64,000 bases of DNA from Lolium rigidum (taxonomy: Eukaryota > Streptophyta > Magnoliopsida > Poales > Poaceae), in NCBI RefSeq assembly GCF_022539505.1, contig NC_061512.1, positions 156,285,962 through 156,349,961 on the forward strand, in the 5' to 3' direction. Positions 36,941-49,196 of this stretch are shown piece after piece. The translations under genes were made by a program, and so were the position numbers. Each line of letters begins with the position of its first letter. Position 1 is the first letter of the stretch. The notes beneath the pieces are model-generated. The model was not told the DNA's origin, did no database searches, and saw nothing but the letters and a program-made list of their open reading frames with translations.

Positions 36941-39219
36941 TAAAGGTCTAGCAAAGATCTTATATTAGAAAATCTGAAATTATCACGCAACATCTACAAA
37001 CCCAACAATAAGTGAAGATCATATCAATATGGCTTTCTGAACTTAAGACGCGAATCATCCATCAACTAGAAACCAGAAATATCGCATACCCCAAGACACC
37101 CTCTAGACGAAACAGAAGCGTCAATATGCACTAGTACAGATCGGGCCTTCACAGAGGACTGAAATGACCCGTCGCACACGGTAAACCTAACAGTCGCAAG
37201 GGGAGGGTGGGCGATACGCCAAAACAAAGCACACGGTTACCAAAACTATGTGCGGTGGGATCCAATGTCGCACACGGTTTATTACGTGAAATCATGTGCG
37301 CTAGGCTGTTCCGTCACACACGGTGCTCCCTTTTTTACCGTAAGCAGACTGAAAGATCGCAAACGTTATTGTTAATTTAGGCATATCCATCCACAAATAT
37401 GGCACAAATTTTTGTTAACCAGCCATTTAGTTTCCGCCAACATCATTGATGTTTCATATATGCAACAAGCAATGCTCAACTATCCCCAGAAGCCCATAAC
37501 TCAATATTGCATTCACAGCAAAGTAATAAAACTCATTTATACTTGATTGTACATTTTATACACCACACAAGGTGTACACATGTATTTTGATACAGATTAA
37601 CTGCTAGTTATAGAAACGAGAGTTCTACAATAATAGTTCTTGGTTACGTCGTTGTCGTCATGCAATAGAAAGTTATGTTGCGAATGGTCAACCTTCACTG
37701 AGAACCTTCAGTGATCTTCTCGTCACCTTTGTGTTATTCTGGCAACACTGCATAAGGCACTCTCAATTTAAAAAGTGTCTTATGCAGTGCACCAAAACAC
37801 CGCAATAGCGACGGTTTGCAAATCCTTATAACAAGATGTCGGTATCTCAGTCGAAACAAATTCCACAAACAAATCTTTGCAGTTAGAATATGAACATACC
37901 AAACACATATAGCTAGATTTAAACTGGTTAAGGAGAAATAATTTGGGATCTGAGTGATTCGGAGTGAAACATGAGACACCAATGGTCCTAATCAGCCAAT
38001 CATTTTTTATGTAGTGTCACCAAAATACAATCCCTGCTATAGGAAACATATTGAAAAAACAGTAATGTCTAGATCTAACACATGAAATTAATTGTGCTTA
38101 CACAATGGATCCGGTGAAGCTATGCAATACACACGAACATATAGATCAAACAATACACGATGACATAAGTGGTAAAAAATGCTACTATTTAATAAACTAT
38201 TTTAATCCAGTTAGAACATGGTGCATCCCTAAGCTAAGAGTAGATCCGGCACTGCATACAACATAACATATAGAACATGGTACCTTACTCATCAGATGAC
38301 ACAACATCCAAGCTTAACAATATTCTAATGAAACCGACCTTGCTAACTGTGGTAGTGATTAAAAACCCAAATTCACCGATCCTAACATAATATTCTAATG
38401 GATTCGGTCTTGCTAACTGTGTTACGCATCAGATATGTGGTCAACTTAAACAGAAAAAGCATGAGAAAGAACCTATACCTCTGGGAGACGGTGAAACTGG
38501 CGAGGACAAGACATCTTGACTAGCAGGATCGAACATCGATAGCGAGGTTCGGCCAGCGTGATCGATGAAGAAGCCCCCGACGACGTCAAATCCATTCCGC
38601 TGAGGCAGGAATGCAGAAACTAGGTAGCAGCTTTTGCCACAAGATCAGATGCTCAAGGGGAGCAAGGTAACCTGCGTTTTCCAAAATCTGGATTGGCAGC
38701 TGTCGTGGAGTGAGTCCGGACGGTGACCCTGGTGGTCCTTACATATATCAAAAAGATGTTAGAGTTGTGTTAGATGAGCCCAAATGTGCCCCTAATCGCA
38801 CACAGTTTGCTCAAGGAAAGCCGTGTGCGCTATGTACCTTCGCACACAGCCATGTTACACAAAGTCATATGCGTTCTTCGCACCTGATTTCTTTACACCT
38901 GCAGCTTCACATGCTTCACACATGATTTATTTAAAATGAGTTGTTTACTCTAGGTTTGCACCTACATAATTAAGTTTAGATCACACACAATTCATCTTTT
39001 AAGATCTTTTAAGAAGAGTTCATAATATATTTAGGCTTAGACCGGAGGGAGACCAATTAATGAAACATGGTTTTCCTTTCTTTTACAAAAGACCATCAGT
39101 AATATTTGGGCATATGTCGGAAGAGCACCAATCAAATATGATTGCCCTTCCTGTTACAAAAAGACCGCCGTTAGCTTCAAATTACATACATATATAGGGC
39201 CTAATAAAGTTTCTAATAA

Positions 39220-39612
39220 CTATGTCATGTTCAAATTGTCATCCTCGTCACATAAGGAGACGTAGACGACGTCGGTGTCTGATGAATCTCCATCGTTGAT
39301 GGCTATGCCCTCTCCGGAGCTTGATGCCTTGGCATCATCGGCGCACTCGCCGCTAGTGCCTGATGCTTCTGCTTCAAAGGCGGCCCTGCGCTTTGCTAGT
39401 GTCGTCATCCACAGATCAGCAAGCTCGTCGGCGGGAAATTGCGGAACACGCGTTGCGCGGCCGGCCTTCTTACCTTTCTTCTTGGCATGCATCCGGTCCT
39501 CGTGGAGAGTCTCAAAGGAGTCCTCCACCACGCGATGCACAACTTCTTCCTCCCGCTGCGCCGACTCGATGGACTGCTCCAACACCATTTTATCCTCCAA
39601 GTCCTCCTCCAT
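39220..39612 (-). CDS. Acidic coiled-coil hypothetical protein within the CACTA element
   Basis: 130-codon minus-strand frame starting MEEDLEDKMVLEQSIESAQR, with a predicted coiled coil, a basic patch KKKGKKAGRATR and an acidic tail. The frame is open further upstream apart from an in-frame stop near 39628, with more acidic text (SDSEEEHAPEQEE) in the same direction. It may be the remains of a CACTA-encoded protein or a captured gene. The family is not recognised. Confidence 0.4.
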   Translation of the reverse strand: MEEDLEDKMVLEQSIESAQREEEVVHRVVEDSFETLHEDRMHAKKKGKKAGRATRVPQFPADELADLWMTTLAKRRAAFEAEASGTSGECADDAKASSSGEGIAINDGDSSDTDVVYVSLCDEDDNLNMT

Positions 39613-40102
39613 CCTGACCAGATCATCCTACTCTGCAGTGGGCTCCTCTTGCTCTGGAGCGTGCTCCTCCTCCGAGTCAGAGCCCGTGAGCTCGATGATG
39701 CTTCCCCCAGCACCATTGTGCTATGAGGAATGCTCCTCCTCCGCATCTAACGACGCAAGGTCGATGCAAACCTAGAGTGGATTGGAAGGGAGGCGTGGTG
39801 CATAGTGGGTAGGCCATCGGAGGGAAGAGTGAGCGATGCATTTTTTAGGCGAGGAGGTAAACTGCGCGAAGATTTTGATTTCACATTTCGAATGAAATCG
39901 GTGAACTTGGAGGAACATTTCACGACCAAAATATTCGCAAAATATTTCGCAGACAAAATCCGTTTGCACATCATAGCTGACACCGTTTGCGATACCTTCA
40001 TCCGCATACGATTCTCTTTGAACAAACCGTTTGTGATATTCCGTCGTGCACGTATTTGGAAGCCGCAGCATTGCGGCCCATCTCCGTGCACTCTTCCATG
40101 TC

Positions 40103-40197
40103 CTACAAATTTGTTTCGCCTTCTTCGTTGTCTTGGTTGTTAGTCAGTTGGACGGACTTCTCCTGCTCCTCATCGGCCACCGGAGGTGCCTGCTCCG
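40103..40197 (-). pseudogene. 3' part of a coding frame split by the retrotransposon insertion
   Basis: The minus-strand frame reads APPVADEEQEKSVQLTNN and ends with TAG at 40103. The same reading frame continues, after removing the 8.36-kb insertion and one target duplication, into 48564-48615 (right side), where APPVAKKAP-type text precedes it. This Ala/Pro-rich repeat-like frame was therefore broken by the retrotransposon. An in-frame stop lies just upstream of the right part, so it may be an exon or a short ORF. Confidence 0.45.
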
Positions 40198-41677
40198 TGA
40201 TGTCTACGCACGCTTCTATTCCTGTATACAGTGTTGGGCCTCCAAGAGCAGAGGTTTGTATAACAGCAGCAAGTTTCCCTTAAGTGAATCACCCAAGGTT
40301 TATCGAACTCAGGGAGGTAGAGGTAAAAGATATCCCTCTCAAGCAACCCTGCAATTACGATACAAGAAGTCTCTTGTGTTCCCAACACACCTAATACACT
40401 TGTCAGATGTATAGGTGCACTAGTTCGGCGAAGAGATGGTAAAATGCAAGTGATATGGATGTATATGAGCGGTAATAACAATCTGAAATAAATATGGCAG
40501 CGAGTAAACATGCAGTAGAACAGTAAATAAACGGAGTTTCGATGCTTAGAAACAAGGCCTAGGGATCATACTTTCACTAGTGGACACTCTCAACATTGAT
40601 CACATAAATAAATAACTTCTCTTCACTTGTGCTACTTTCTCACACTCTCTTGTTGGATAACAAACACCATTCATTGTGTAGGGCTATAAAAGCACACCTC
40701 AAGCCGGAGTAAACAAGCTCCACAACATCCGGAGTTCATATTTAAGTAACCTCTAGAGTGCATAATAGACCATTGCAATTTAGACCGAGTACTAACATAG
40801 CATACACACTGTCAACAATAGCTATGAAAGGGGGAATAGATCGCATCGATACTATCATAGTAATAGTTAACTTCATAATCTACAAGAGATTACAATCATA
40901 ACCTACGCCAAGTACTACATGATGCACACACTGTCAGCATTACATCATGGAGGAGGAATAGACTACTTTGATAACATCACTAGAGTAGCACATAGATTAA
41001 TAGTGATACAAAGCTCATGATCACATAAAGATCACATGGGAGAGAGAGATGAACCACATAGCTACGGTAGAGCCCTCAGCCTCGGGGGAGAGCTACTCCC
41101 TCCTCATCATGGGAGACAGCGATGGCGATGAAGATGGCGGTGGTGTCGATGGAGATGACTCCGGGGGCAATTCCCCGTCCCGGCGGCGTGCCGGAACAGA
41201 GACTTCTGTCCCCCGAAACGGAGTTTCGCGATGGCAGCGGCGTCCCTGGAGTCTTTCTGGAGTTTCGTCAATTGGTATCGAATTTTTAGGTCACGAGGGG
41301 TTAAATAGGCGAAGAGGCGGCACAAGGAGGTGCCTGGGGGGCCCACCCCATAGGGCGGCGCCCCCCCCCCTCTTGGCCGCGCCGGCCTATGGTGTGGGGG
41401 CCCTGGGCCTCCACTCCGTCTCCCCTTCGGTGTTCTGGTCCGTCTCGGTAAAATAAGATGTTTGGCTTTTGTTTCGTCGAATTCCAAGAATATTGCCCGA
41501 ACAGCCTTTCTGGAACCAAAAACAGCAGTAAAACGAGAACTGGCACTTCGGCATCTTGTTAATAGGTTAGTTCCGGAAAATGCATAAAAACATTATAAAG
41601 TGTGAGCAAAACATGTAGGTATTGTCATAAAACTAGCATGGAACATCAGAAATTATAGATACGTTGGAGACGTATCA
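40198..41677 (-). repeat. 3' LTR of the nested retrotransposon
   Basis: Matches the other LTR nearly throughout; visible differences include ctgtatac/ctcgtagac and gtactaac/gtattaac. In the minus orientation it carries a TATTTAA box (plus 'ggttaaataggcg' near 41303). G+C-rich ORFs around 41050-41550 are not genes. Confidence 0.93.
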
Positions 41678-44235
41678 AGCATCCCCAAGCTTAGTTCCTA
41701 CTCGCCCTCGAGTAGGTAAACGATAACAAGAATAATTTCTGAAGTGACATGCTACTAACATAATCTTGATCATACTATTGTAAAGCATATGAGATGAATG
41801 AAGTGATTCAAAGCAATGGTAAAGATAATGACTAAACAACTGAATCATATAGCAAAGACTTTTCATGAATAGTACTTTCAAGACAAGCATCAATAAGACT
41901 TGCATAAGAGTTAACTCATAAAGCAATAAATTCTTAGTAGAAGGTTTTGAAGCAACACAAAGGAAGATATAAGTTTCAGCAGTTGCTTTCAACTTCAACA
42001 TGTATATCTCATGGATAATTGTCAACACAAAGTAATATGATGAATGCAAATAGCAAATATGTAGGAATCAATGCACAGAGTAGACACAAGTGTTTGCTTC
42101 TAAGATAGAAGGAAGTAGGTAAACTGACTCAACATAAAGTAAAAGAAAGGCCCTTCGCAGAGGGAAGCATGGATTACTATTTTTGTGCTAGAGATTTTAT
42201 TTTGAAAACATAGAAACAATTTTGTCAACGGTAGTAATAATTCATATGTGTTATGCATAAGACATCCTATAAGTTGCAAGCCTCATGCATAGAATACCAA
42301 TAGTGCTCGCACCTTGTCCTAATTAGCTTGGATTTACATGGATTATCATTGCATAACATATGTTTCAACCAAGTGTCACAAAGGGGTACCTCTATGCCGT
42401 CTGTACAAAGGTCCAAGGAGATAGATCGCATTTGATTTCTCGTTTTTGATAGATCTCAACTAAGGACATCCATACCGGGACAACATAGAAAACAGATAAT
42501 GGACTCCTCTTTAATGCTTAAGCATTCAACAACAGATAATATTCTCATAAGAGATTGAGGATTAATGTCCAAACTGAAACTTCCATCATGATACATGGCT
42601 TTAGTTAGCGGCCCAATGTTCTTCTCTAACAATATGCATACTCAAACCATTTGATCATGATATATCACCCTTACTTCAGACAAGACAAACATGCATAGCA
42701 ACTCACATGATATTCAACAAAGGTGTAATAGTTGATGGCGTCCCCGTAAACATGGTTACCGCTCAACAGGCAACTTATAAGAAATAAGATACATAAGTAA
42801 CATATTCAATACCACAATAGTTTTTAAGGCTATTTTCCCATGAGCTATATATTGCAAAGACAAGGAATGAAATTTTAAAGGTAGCACTCAAGTAATTTAC
42901 TTTGGAATGGCAGAGAAATACCACATAGTAGGTAGGTATGGTGGACACAAATGGCATAGTTTTTGGCTCAAGAATTTGGATGCACGAGAAGTATTCCCTC
43001 TCAGTACAAGGCTTTGGCTAGCAAGGTTGTTTGAAGCAAACACAAGTATGAACCGGTACAGCAAAACTTACATAAGAACATATTGCAAGCATTATAAGAC
43101 TCTACACTATCTCCTTGTTGTTCAAACACTTCACCAGAAAATATCTAGACTTTTAGAGAGACCAATCATGCAAACCAAATTTCAACAAGCTCTACAGTAA
43201 TTCTCCACTAATAGGTTCAATCTACATGATGCAAGAGCTTAAACATGATCTAATTGAGAGCTCAAAACAATTGCCAAGTATCAAATTATTCATGACCATA
43301 TACCAATTACCACATGAAGCATTTTCTGTTTCCAACCAAATAGCAATGAGGCGGCTTTCAACTTTAGCCATGAATATTAAAGTAAAACGAAGAACACAAG
43401 TGTTCAAATGAAAAAGCGGAGCGTGTCTCTCTCCCACACATGGATTGCTAGGATCCGAATTTATTCAAACACAAACAAAAATAAAAGCACACAGACGCTC
43501 CAAGTAAAGCACATAAGATGTGACGGAATAAAAATATAGTTTCACTAGAGGTGACCTGATAAGTTGTTGATGAAGAAGGGGATGCCTTGGGCATCCCCAA
43601 GCTTAGATGTGTGAGTCTTCTTGAAATATGCAGGGATGAACCACGGGGGCATCCCCAAGCTTAGACTTTCCACTCTTCTTGATCATATTGTATCATCCTC
43701 CTCTCTTGACCCTTGAAAACTTCCTCCACACCAAATTCAAAACAAACTCATTAGAGGGTTAGTGCATAATCAAAAATTCACATATTCAGAGGTGACATAA
43801 TCATTCTTAACACTTCTGGACATTGCACAAAGCTACTGAAAGTTAATGGAACAAAGAAATCCATTCAACATAGCAAAAGAAGCAATGCGAAATAAAAGGC
43901 AGAATCTGTCAAAACAGAACAGTCCGTAAAGACGAATTTTTCAGGGGCACTTAACTTGCTCAGATGAAAAAGCTCAAATTTAATGAAAGTTGCGTACATA
44001 TCTGTGGATCACACACGAAAATTGGCAGATTTTTCTGAGTTACCTACAGAGAGGTCTACTCAAATTCGTGACAGCAAGAAATCTGTTTCACGCGAGTAAT
44101 CCAAATCTAGTATCAACCTTACTATCAAAGACTTTACTTGGCACAGCAATGCAATAAAATAAAGATAAGGAGAGGTTGCTACAGTAGTAACAACTTCCAA
44201 GACACAACAAAACAGTAGCAAAATAAAAACTTGGG
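41678..44235 (-). other. Non-coding 3' interior of the retrotransposon
   Basis: No domain-bearing frames. The motif 'gcatccccaagcttag' occurs next to the LTR (41679) and again at about 43590 and 43650. The part 41678-42890 is clearly related to 54396-55569, the interior of another element with a different LTR 5' half. Confidence 0.75.
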
Positions 44236-45660
44236 TTATCTCCCAAGAAGTGCTTTCTTTATAGCCATTAAGATGGGCTCAACAATTTTAATGATGCTCA
44301 CATAAGGATGAGAGTTGGAGCAAAAGATAGCATCAAAAAGCAAGTGTGAAACAAATTTAAGCCTAACCCGCTTCCTATGCATAGGAATCTTGTACACAAG
44401 TAAATTCATGAAGATCAAAGTGACAAGCATAGGAAGATAAAACACGAGTAACTTAAAAAATTTCAGCATGTAGAGAGGTGTTTTAGTACCATGAAAATTT
44501 TTACAACCATATTTTCCTCTCTCATAAAGATTTTCAGTAGCATCATGAACAAACTCAACAATATAACTATCACATGAAACATTCTTATTCACATGCATAA
44601 AAGTATCATTACTCTCCACATAAGCATAGTCATTACTATTAATTGTAGTGGGAGCAAATTCAATAAAATAGCTATCGTTATTATTCTCATCACCATAATC
44701 ATCATATATAGGAGGCATATTGTAATCATAATTAATTTTCTCCTCAATAGTAGGTGTACTGAAAATATGATAGTCATCATTGTAATCATCATATATAGGA
44801 GGTAAAATATCATCAAAGTAAATTTTCTCCTCCATGCTTGGGGGACTAAAAATATCATGCTCATCAAAACAAGCTTCCCCAATCTTAGAGATTTCTATAT
44901 CGTCATGGGAAGAAACATGGATAGTATTAATACTATGGCAGTTATTAATATCCTCATTTTCAGAATTAGTTTCCCAGAGATTTTCAATATCAAAAGTAGT
45001 GTGCTCTTCTAAATCATAATCACTAATATAGGTAAAGGGCATAGGAAGATCATTATACTCAGATTCATTATCATAATAATCATTAGGAGCAACATACTTA
45101 CGGATACCTATCGTTACCTCATACACGCGGAAATATGCCGTTACATCTTTCTTTTTATTCCCCCTCTTCTTCTTCTTTCCCTTCTTCTTCTTCTTTTCCT
45201 TCTCCTCACTCCCTTCTTTAGGAGGAAGAGGCTTGAGGGGAGGCTTCTCCACATAACCTGATTTATTTCCAGAAACAATAGAAGAAACTTGGGAGGATTC
45301 CTCCTTTTCATTAATAAGTTCAAAACACACAGCGGTCCTATCATATTTTGGCAAAGTGTCATCTTCTAAAATATTCTGTATGTAAGTATTTGTATGGCAA
45401 TTATTAATGCAATAAGAAAGACACCCGTGCAGGACACTATCAATATCAAGATCACTCATATGTAACAAAGAAATTTTTCTTGATAACTCTTCACACCCCA
45501 AAAATAAAGTAAGTTCATCATGCTGATTAGGAAGGATTTCATCATCACAATACAAATTTGCAGCACTCATGGGGTTCGAATTATCATTGAAGGAGCATTG
45601 AAAATTAAAATGACCCACTCTGTGGCAAAGTTCACAAATAAAAGGATAGAGGGCACAAAC
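44236..45660 (-). pseudogene. C-terminal gag segment with CCHC zinc knuckle, retrotransposon
   Basis: A minus-strand frame open from about 45660 to the stop at 44236. Near its start (45607-45648) it reads CELCHRVGHFNFQC, a C-X2-C-X4-H-X4-C zinc knuckle as in retroelement nucleocapsids. It then has a long Asp/Asn-rich region, a Lys-rich stretch (EKEKKKKKGKKKKRG) and tandem acidic motifs (YFDDILPPIYDDYND). A single-base frame change near 45700 separates it from the gag core upstream. No pol domains follow. This may be one long gag-like protein characteristic of the family. Confidence 0.75.
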
Positions 45661-45677
45661 TTTTTTACCAAGATCAT

Positions 45678-46902
45678 CTAGAGCCCTGAACCACTTTCTA
45701 GTCTTTCATTCCTATGATGGACACAATATTCATCTTCGATTTGATTAATTCCACAAGGTCTATGCATTCCACAAAAATTAACATGCTTATAAGAAATAGT
45801 ATTTTCAGAAATTTGGGCATGTTTATTGCAATTATTAACAACAATTTCATTTTCCATGCAAGTGTCTTTGAAAGGTTCATGATACTTATCAAAATTCTTC
45901 CTAGACAATTCAAAATGAGAGGCAAAAGCTTTATAAAAAATTGCAACAACTTGAGAGTCAATACCATAAGTAGCACTCATATTACGAAATTTATCAGTAT
46001 CCATAAAAGTTTCAATGCATTCATAAGCATAATTTATACCTGACTCTCTACCTTTGTCGTTCTCCCATCCTTCAGTATTCTCCTGAATCCGATCAAGAAG
46101 GTCCCATTTAAACTCTTCTTTGTTGTGTGTGAATGATCCAGAACAAGCAGTATCCAACAAGGTTTTATCTTGAAAAGAAAGTCTTGCATAGAAATTATCA
46201 ATGATGATATTACCAGGAAGCTCATGAATGGGGCATTTGAGCATTAAAGACTTCAACCTCTCCCATGCTTGGGCAATACTCTCTCCATCATGAGGCCAGA
46301 AATTATATATGCGGTTTCGGTCTTTGTGAATTTCACTTGGAGGATAGAATTTAGAATAAAATAGAGGCACAATATCCTTCCAATCAAGAGAATGCCCATC
46401 CTTCAGCAATTTATACCAATGCGCCGCTTTACCAAACAACGACATAGAGAATAATTTCTTCCTAACTTCATCCATAGAAATACCTGCACACTTGAATAAC
46501 CCGCATAATTCATGTAGAAACAGTAAATGATCTCCAGGATGGACAATTCCATCCCCTTCATAGCGGTTATCCACAACAATTCAATAATTTTCATGGGTAT
46601 CTTGAAAGGAAAACTTTTAGTAGGTGGATTTAAAATATCACAAGCATCATTAGAGTTATTGCATATGGGAGATAAAGTATTATCAGAGCAAATTTTCTCC
46701 CCTAAAGATGGGAAGCTAAAAAGATCACAAAAACTAGCTTCCCCAAGCTTAGACTTCTCCATAGCATTAGCAAGTAATTGCGTTCATACTAATAACATTG
46801 CTACTATCATGCAAATAAGGTTCCATAGGTTTTTTAATTTTCGCATCAAACAATTCATGTCTTAACTCAGGAAATAGATTAAAAAGCTCACTGTTGTTTT
46901 CC
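45678..46902 (-). pseudogene. Gag core (retrotransposon gag domain), frameshifted
   Basis: The longest frame, 45678-46574, contains AAHWYKLLKDGHSLDWKDIV, FYSKFYPPSEIHKDRNRIYN, WERLKSLMLKCPIHELPGNI and LDTACSGSF, matching the Retrotrans_gag pattern of plant Gypsy elements. A likely original start, MENNSELFNLFPELRHEL, lies at 46902 in another frame. The middle piece (46403-46762) is in a third frame starting MEKSKLGEASF. A stop after AITC and shifts near 46760 and 46575 therefore disrupt it. Confidence 0.8.
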
Positions 46903-47050
46903 ATTATGCCTAACTAGTGAAAATAAAAAACAAGAAACAAAAAGATGCAATTGCAGGATCTAAAGGAAATAGCTTCGAGCACTCACACACCGGCAACAGT
47001 GCTAGGAAATAGCTTAGTAGTCGGAGGATGTGAATACCTTTTACCTTACC

Positions 47051-47067
47051 TCCCCGGCAACGGCGCC
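47051..47067 (-). other. Primer binding site for tRNA-Asp
   Basis: The minus strand reads GGCGCCGTTGCCGGGGA a few bases inside the right LTR, complementary to 17 nt near the 3' end of plant tRNA-Asp(GTC). This primer type is used by Athila-like and several cereal Gypsy families. The first position of the canonical TGGCGCC is changed to C. Confidence 0.85.
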
Positions 47068-47079
47068 GTGAAAATAGCT

Positions 47080-48558
47080 TGATGTCTACGCACGCTTCTA
47101 TTCCTCGTAGACAGTGTTGGGCCTCCAAGAGCAGAGGTTTGTAGAACAGCAGCAAGTTTCCCTTAAGTGAATCACCCAAGGTTTATCGAACTCGGGGAGG
47201 TAGAGGTCAAAGATATCCCTCTCAAGCAACCCTGCAATTACGATACAAGAAGTCTCTTGTGTCCCCAACACACCTAATACACTTGTCAGATGTATAGGTG
47301 CACTAGTTCGGCGAAGAGATGGTAAAATGCAAGTGATATGGATGTATATGAGCGGTAATAACAATCTAAAATAAATATGGCAGCGAGTAAACATGCAGTA
47401 GAACAGTAAATAAACGGAGTTTCGATGCTTAGAAACAAGGCCTAGGGATCATACTTTCACTAGTGGACACTCTCAACATTGATCACATAAATAAATAACT
47501 TCTCTTCACTTGTGCTACTTTCTCACACTCTCTTGTTGGATAACAAACACCATTCATTGTGTAGGGCTATAAAAGCACACCTTAAGCTGGAGTAAACAAG
47601 CTCCACAACATCCGGAGTTCATATTTAAGTAACCTCTAGAGTGCATAATAGACCATTGCAATTTAGACCGAGTATTAACATAGCATACACACTGTCAACA
47701 ATAGCTATGAAAGGGGGAATAGATCGCATCGATACTATCATAGTAATAGTTAACTTCATAATCTACAAGAGATTACAATCATAACCTACGCCAAGTACTA
47801 CATGATGCACACACTTGTCAACATTACATCATGGAGGAGGAATAGACTACTTTAATAACATCACTAGAGTAGCACATAGATTAATAGTGATACAAAGCTC
47901 ATGATCACATAAAGATCACATGGGAGAGAGAGATGAACCACATAGCTACGGTAGAGCCCTCAGCCTCGGGGGAGAACTACTCCCTCCTCATCATGGGAGA
48001 CAGCGATGGCGATGAAGATGGCGGTGGTGTCGATGGAGATGACTCCGGGGGAAATTCCCCGTCCCGGCGGCGTGCCGGAACAGAGACTTCTGTCCCCCGA
48101 AACGGAGTTTCGCGATGGCGGTGGCGTCCCTGGAGTCTTTCTGGAGTTTCGTAAATTGGTATCGAGTTTTTAGGTCACGAGGGGTTAAATAGGCGAAGAG
48201 GCGGCGCAAGGAGGTGCCTGGGGGCCCACCCCATAGGGCGGCGCGCCCCCCTCTTGGCCGCGCCGGCCTATGGTGTGGGGGCCCTGGGCCTCCACTCCGT
48301 CTCCCCTTCGGTGTTCTGGTCCGTCTCGGTAAAATAAGATGTTTGGCTTTTGTTTCGTCGAATTCCGAGAATATTGCCCGAACAGCCTTTCTCGGAACCA
48401 AAAACAGCAGAAAACAGGAACTGGCACTTCGGCATCTTGTTAATAGGTTAGTTCCGAAAAATGCATAAAAACATTATAAAGTGTGAGCAAAACATGTAGG
48501 TATTGTCATAAAACTAGCATGGAACATCAGAAATTATAGATACGTTGGAGACGTATCA
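47080..48558 (-). repeat. 5' LTR of the nested retrotransposon
   Basis: Same boundaries as the left LTR (TGATGTC...GACGTATCA). Its right flank CTCCG completes the target duplication. Confidence 0.93.
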
Positions 48559-48563
48559 CTCCG

Positions 48564-49193
48564 CCACCTGAGGGGCCCGCTCCGCCATCAGCGGGGCCTT
48601 CTTCGCCACCGGAGGCGCCTGGCTCTAAACGGAGACGCTGCGCCTACGGGTACTGCACGACGCACGAGAGGCGAGCTATCTTCTTGCTGTGAACCATGAT
48701 GAAGTGAATTGTGCGTGTACCATAATGGTGGGGTGTGCCCAACATTGCAGCGGCGGGGTGTTTCTGTAGCCCGACCGAGGAAGCCGACTTGTCGGGGATG
48801 CGTGGCATGCCTGAGGAAGGCATAGAGGCTAGGCGTCGACCGAAAGCTAGACACACGACTTTTACATAGTGTACCATTTGAGTGCCGCAGAGAAGAAGAT
48901 ACGGGCAATATTAAAAACTCATCGTAAAATGTTCACACACGATAATATTAACCATAGTCGTGTGTGATGAAGACCACTAACCCTTATTTCTAAATGGGCC
49001 GTTTGTGAATTTTTTCTGATGGTCCGAAAATAACTTCCGTGTGCTTTATACCTACTTATGGGCTTGCCTAGAGACCAAACACACGATTTCATGTTTCTGA
49101 TTCATGTTTTGTGACGTGAGTGTTCGGCCACAGAACACACGGAAAGATATTTCCATGCCTCCTTAATAGACCCAATCTATACTAGTATTAGTG
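48564..49193. mobile_element. Right part of the CACTA element
   Basis: Contains the 5' remainder of the split coding frame (about 48564-48615, minus) and a subterminal array of CACACG/CGTGTG motifs (48930-49140) ending at the CACTA terminus. The minus frame 48588-48908 is in a different phase from the split frame. Confidence 0.75.
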
Positions 49194-49196
49194 ATG

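Larger units (their letters stand above)
40198..48558 (-). mobile_element. Complete non-autonomous Gypsy-type LTR retrotransposon (8361 bp)
   Basis: Two LTRs (40198-41677, 1480 bp; 47080-48558, 1479 bp) both start TGATGTCTACGCACGCTTCT and end GGAGACGTATCA. A perfect 5-bp target duplication CTCCG flanks it (40193-40197, 48559-48563). A tRNA-Asp primer site next to the right LTR and a polypurine-like AAGCTTGGGGATGC next to the left LTR set the orientation as minus. The interior encodes a degraded gag with a zinc knuckle. I found no protease, reverse transcriptase, RNase H or integrase. It sits inside the CACTA element at 37129-49193. LTR divergence appears to be about 2 percent by eye, so it is a recent insertion. 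Confidence 0.93.
37129..49193. mobile_element. CACTA (En/Spm-type) transposon interrupted by a nested LTR retrotransposon
   Basis: The left end is CACTAGTACAGATCGGGCC. The right end, reverse complemented, is CACTAATACTAGTATAGATT, the same terminus apart from a 6-bp duplication-like insertion. A 3-bp target duplication ATG flanks it (37126-37128, 49194-49196). Subterminal regions carry many direct and inverted CACACGG/CCGTGTG motifs (37171-37340, 38800-38880, 48930-49140), as expected for CACTA transposase binding. Without the inserted retrotransposon it is about 3.7 kb. No transposase gene was found, so it is non-autonomous. Confidence 0.85.

Noticed and set aside
39275..39775. 166-codon plus-strand Ser-rich ORF
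   Set aside because: Antisense of the acidic minus-strand frame in the CACTA element. Ser-rich text is the usual reverse image of Asp/Glu-rich coding.
41049..41546. Minus/plus ORFs (126-135 codons) near 41.1-41.5 kb and the matching ones at 47.9-48.4 kb
   Set aside because: They are within the two LTR copies of the retrotransposon and are not conserved as one frame.
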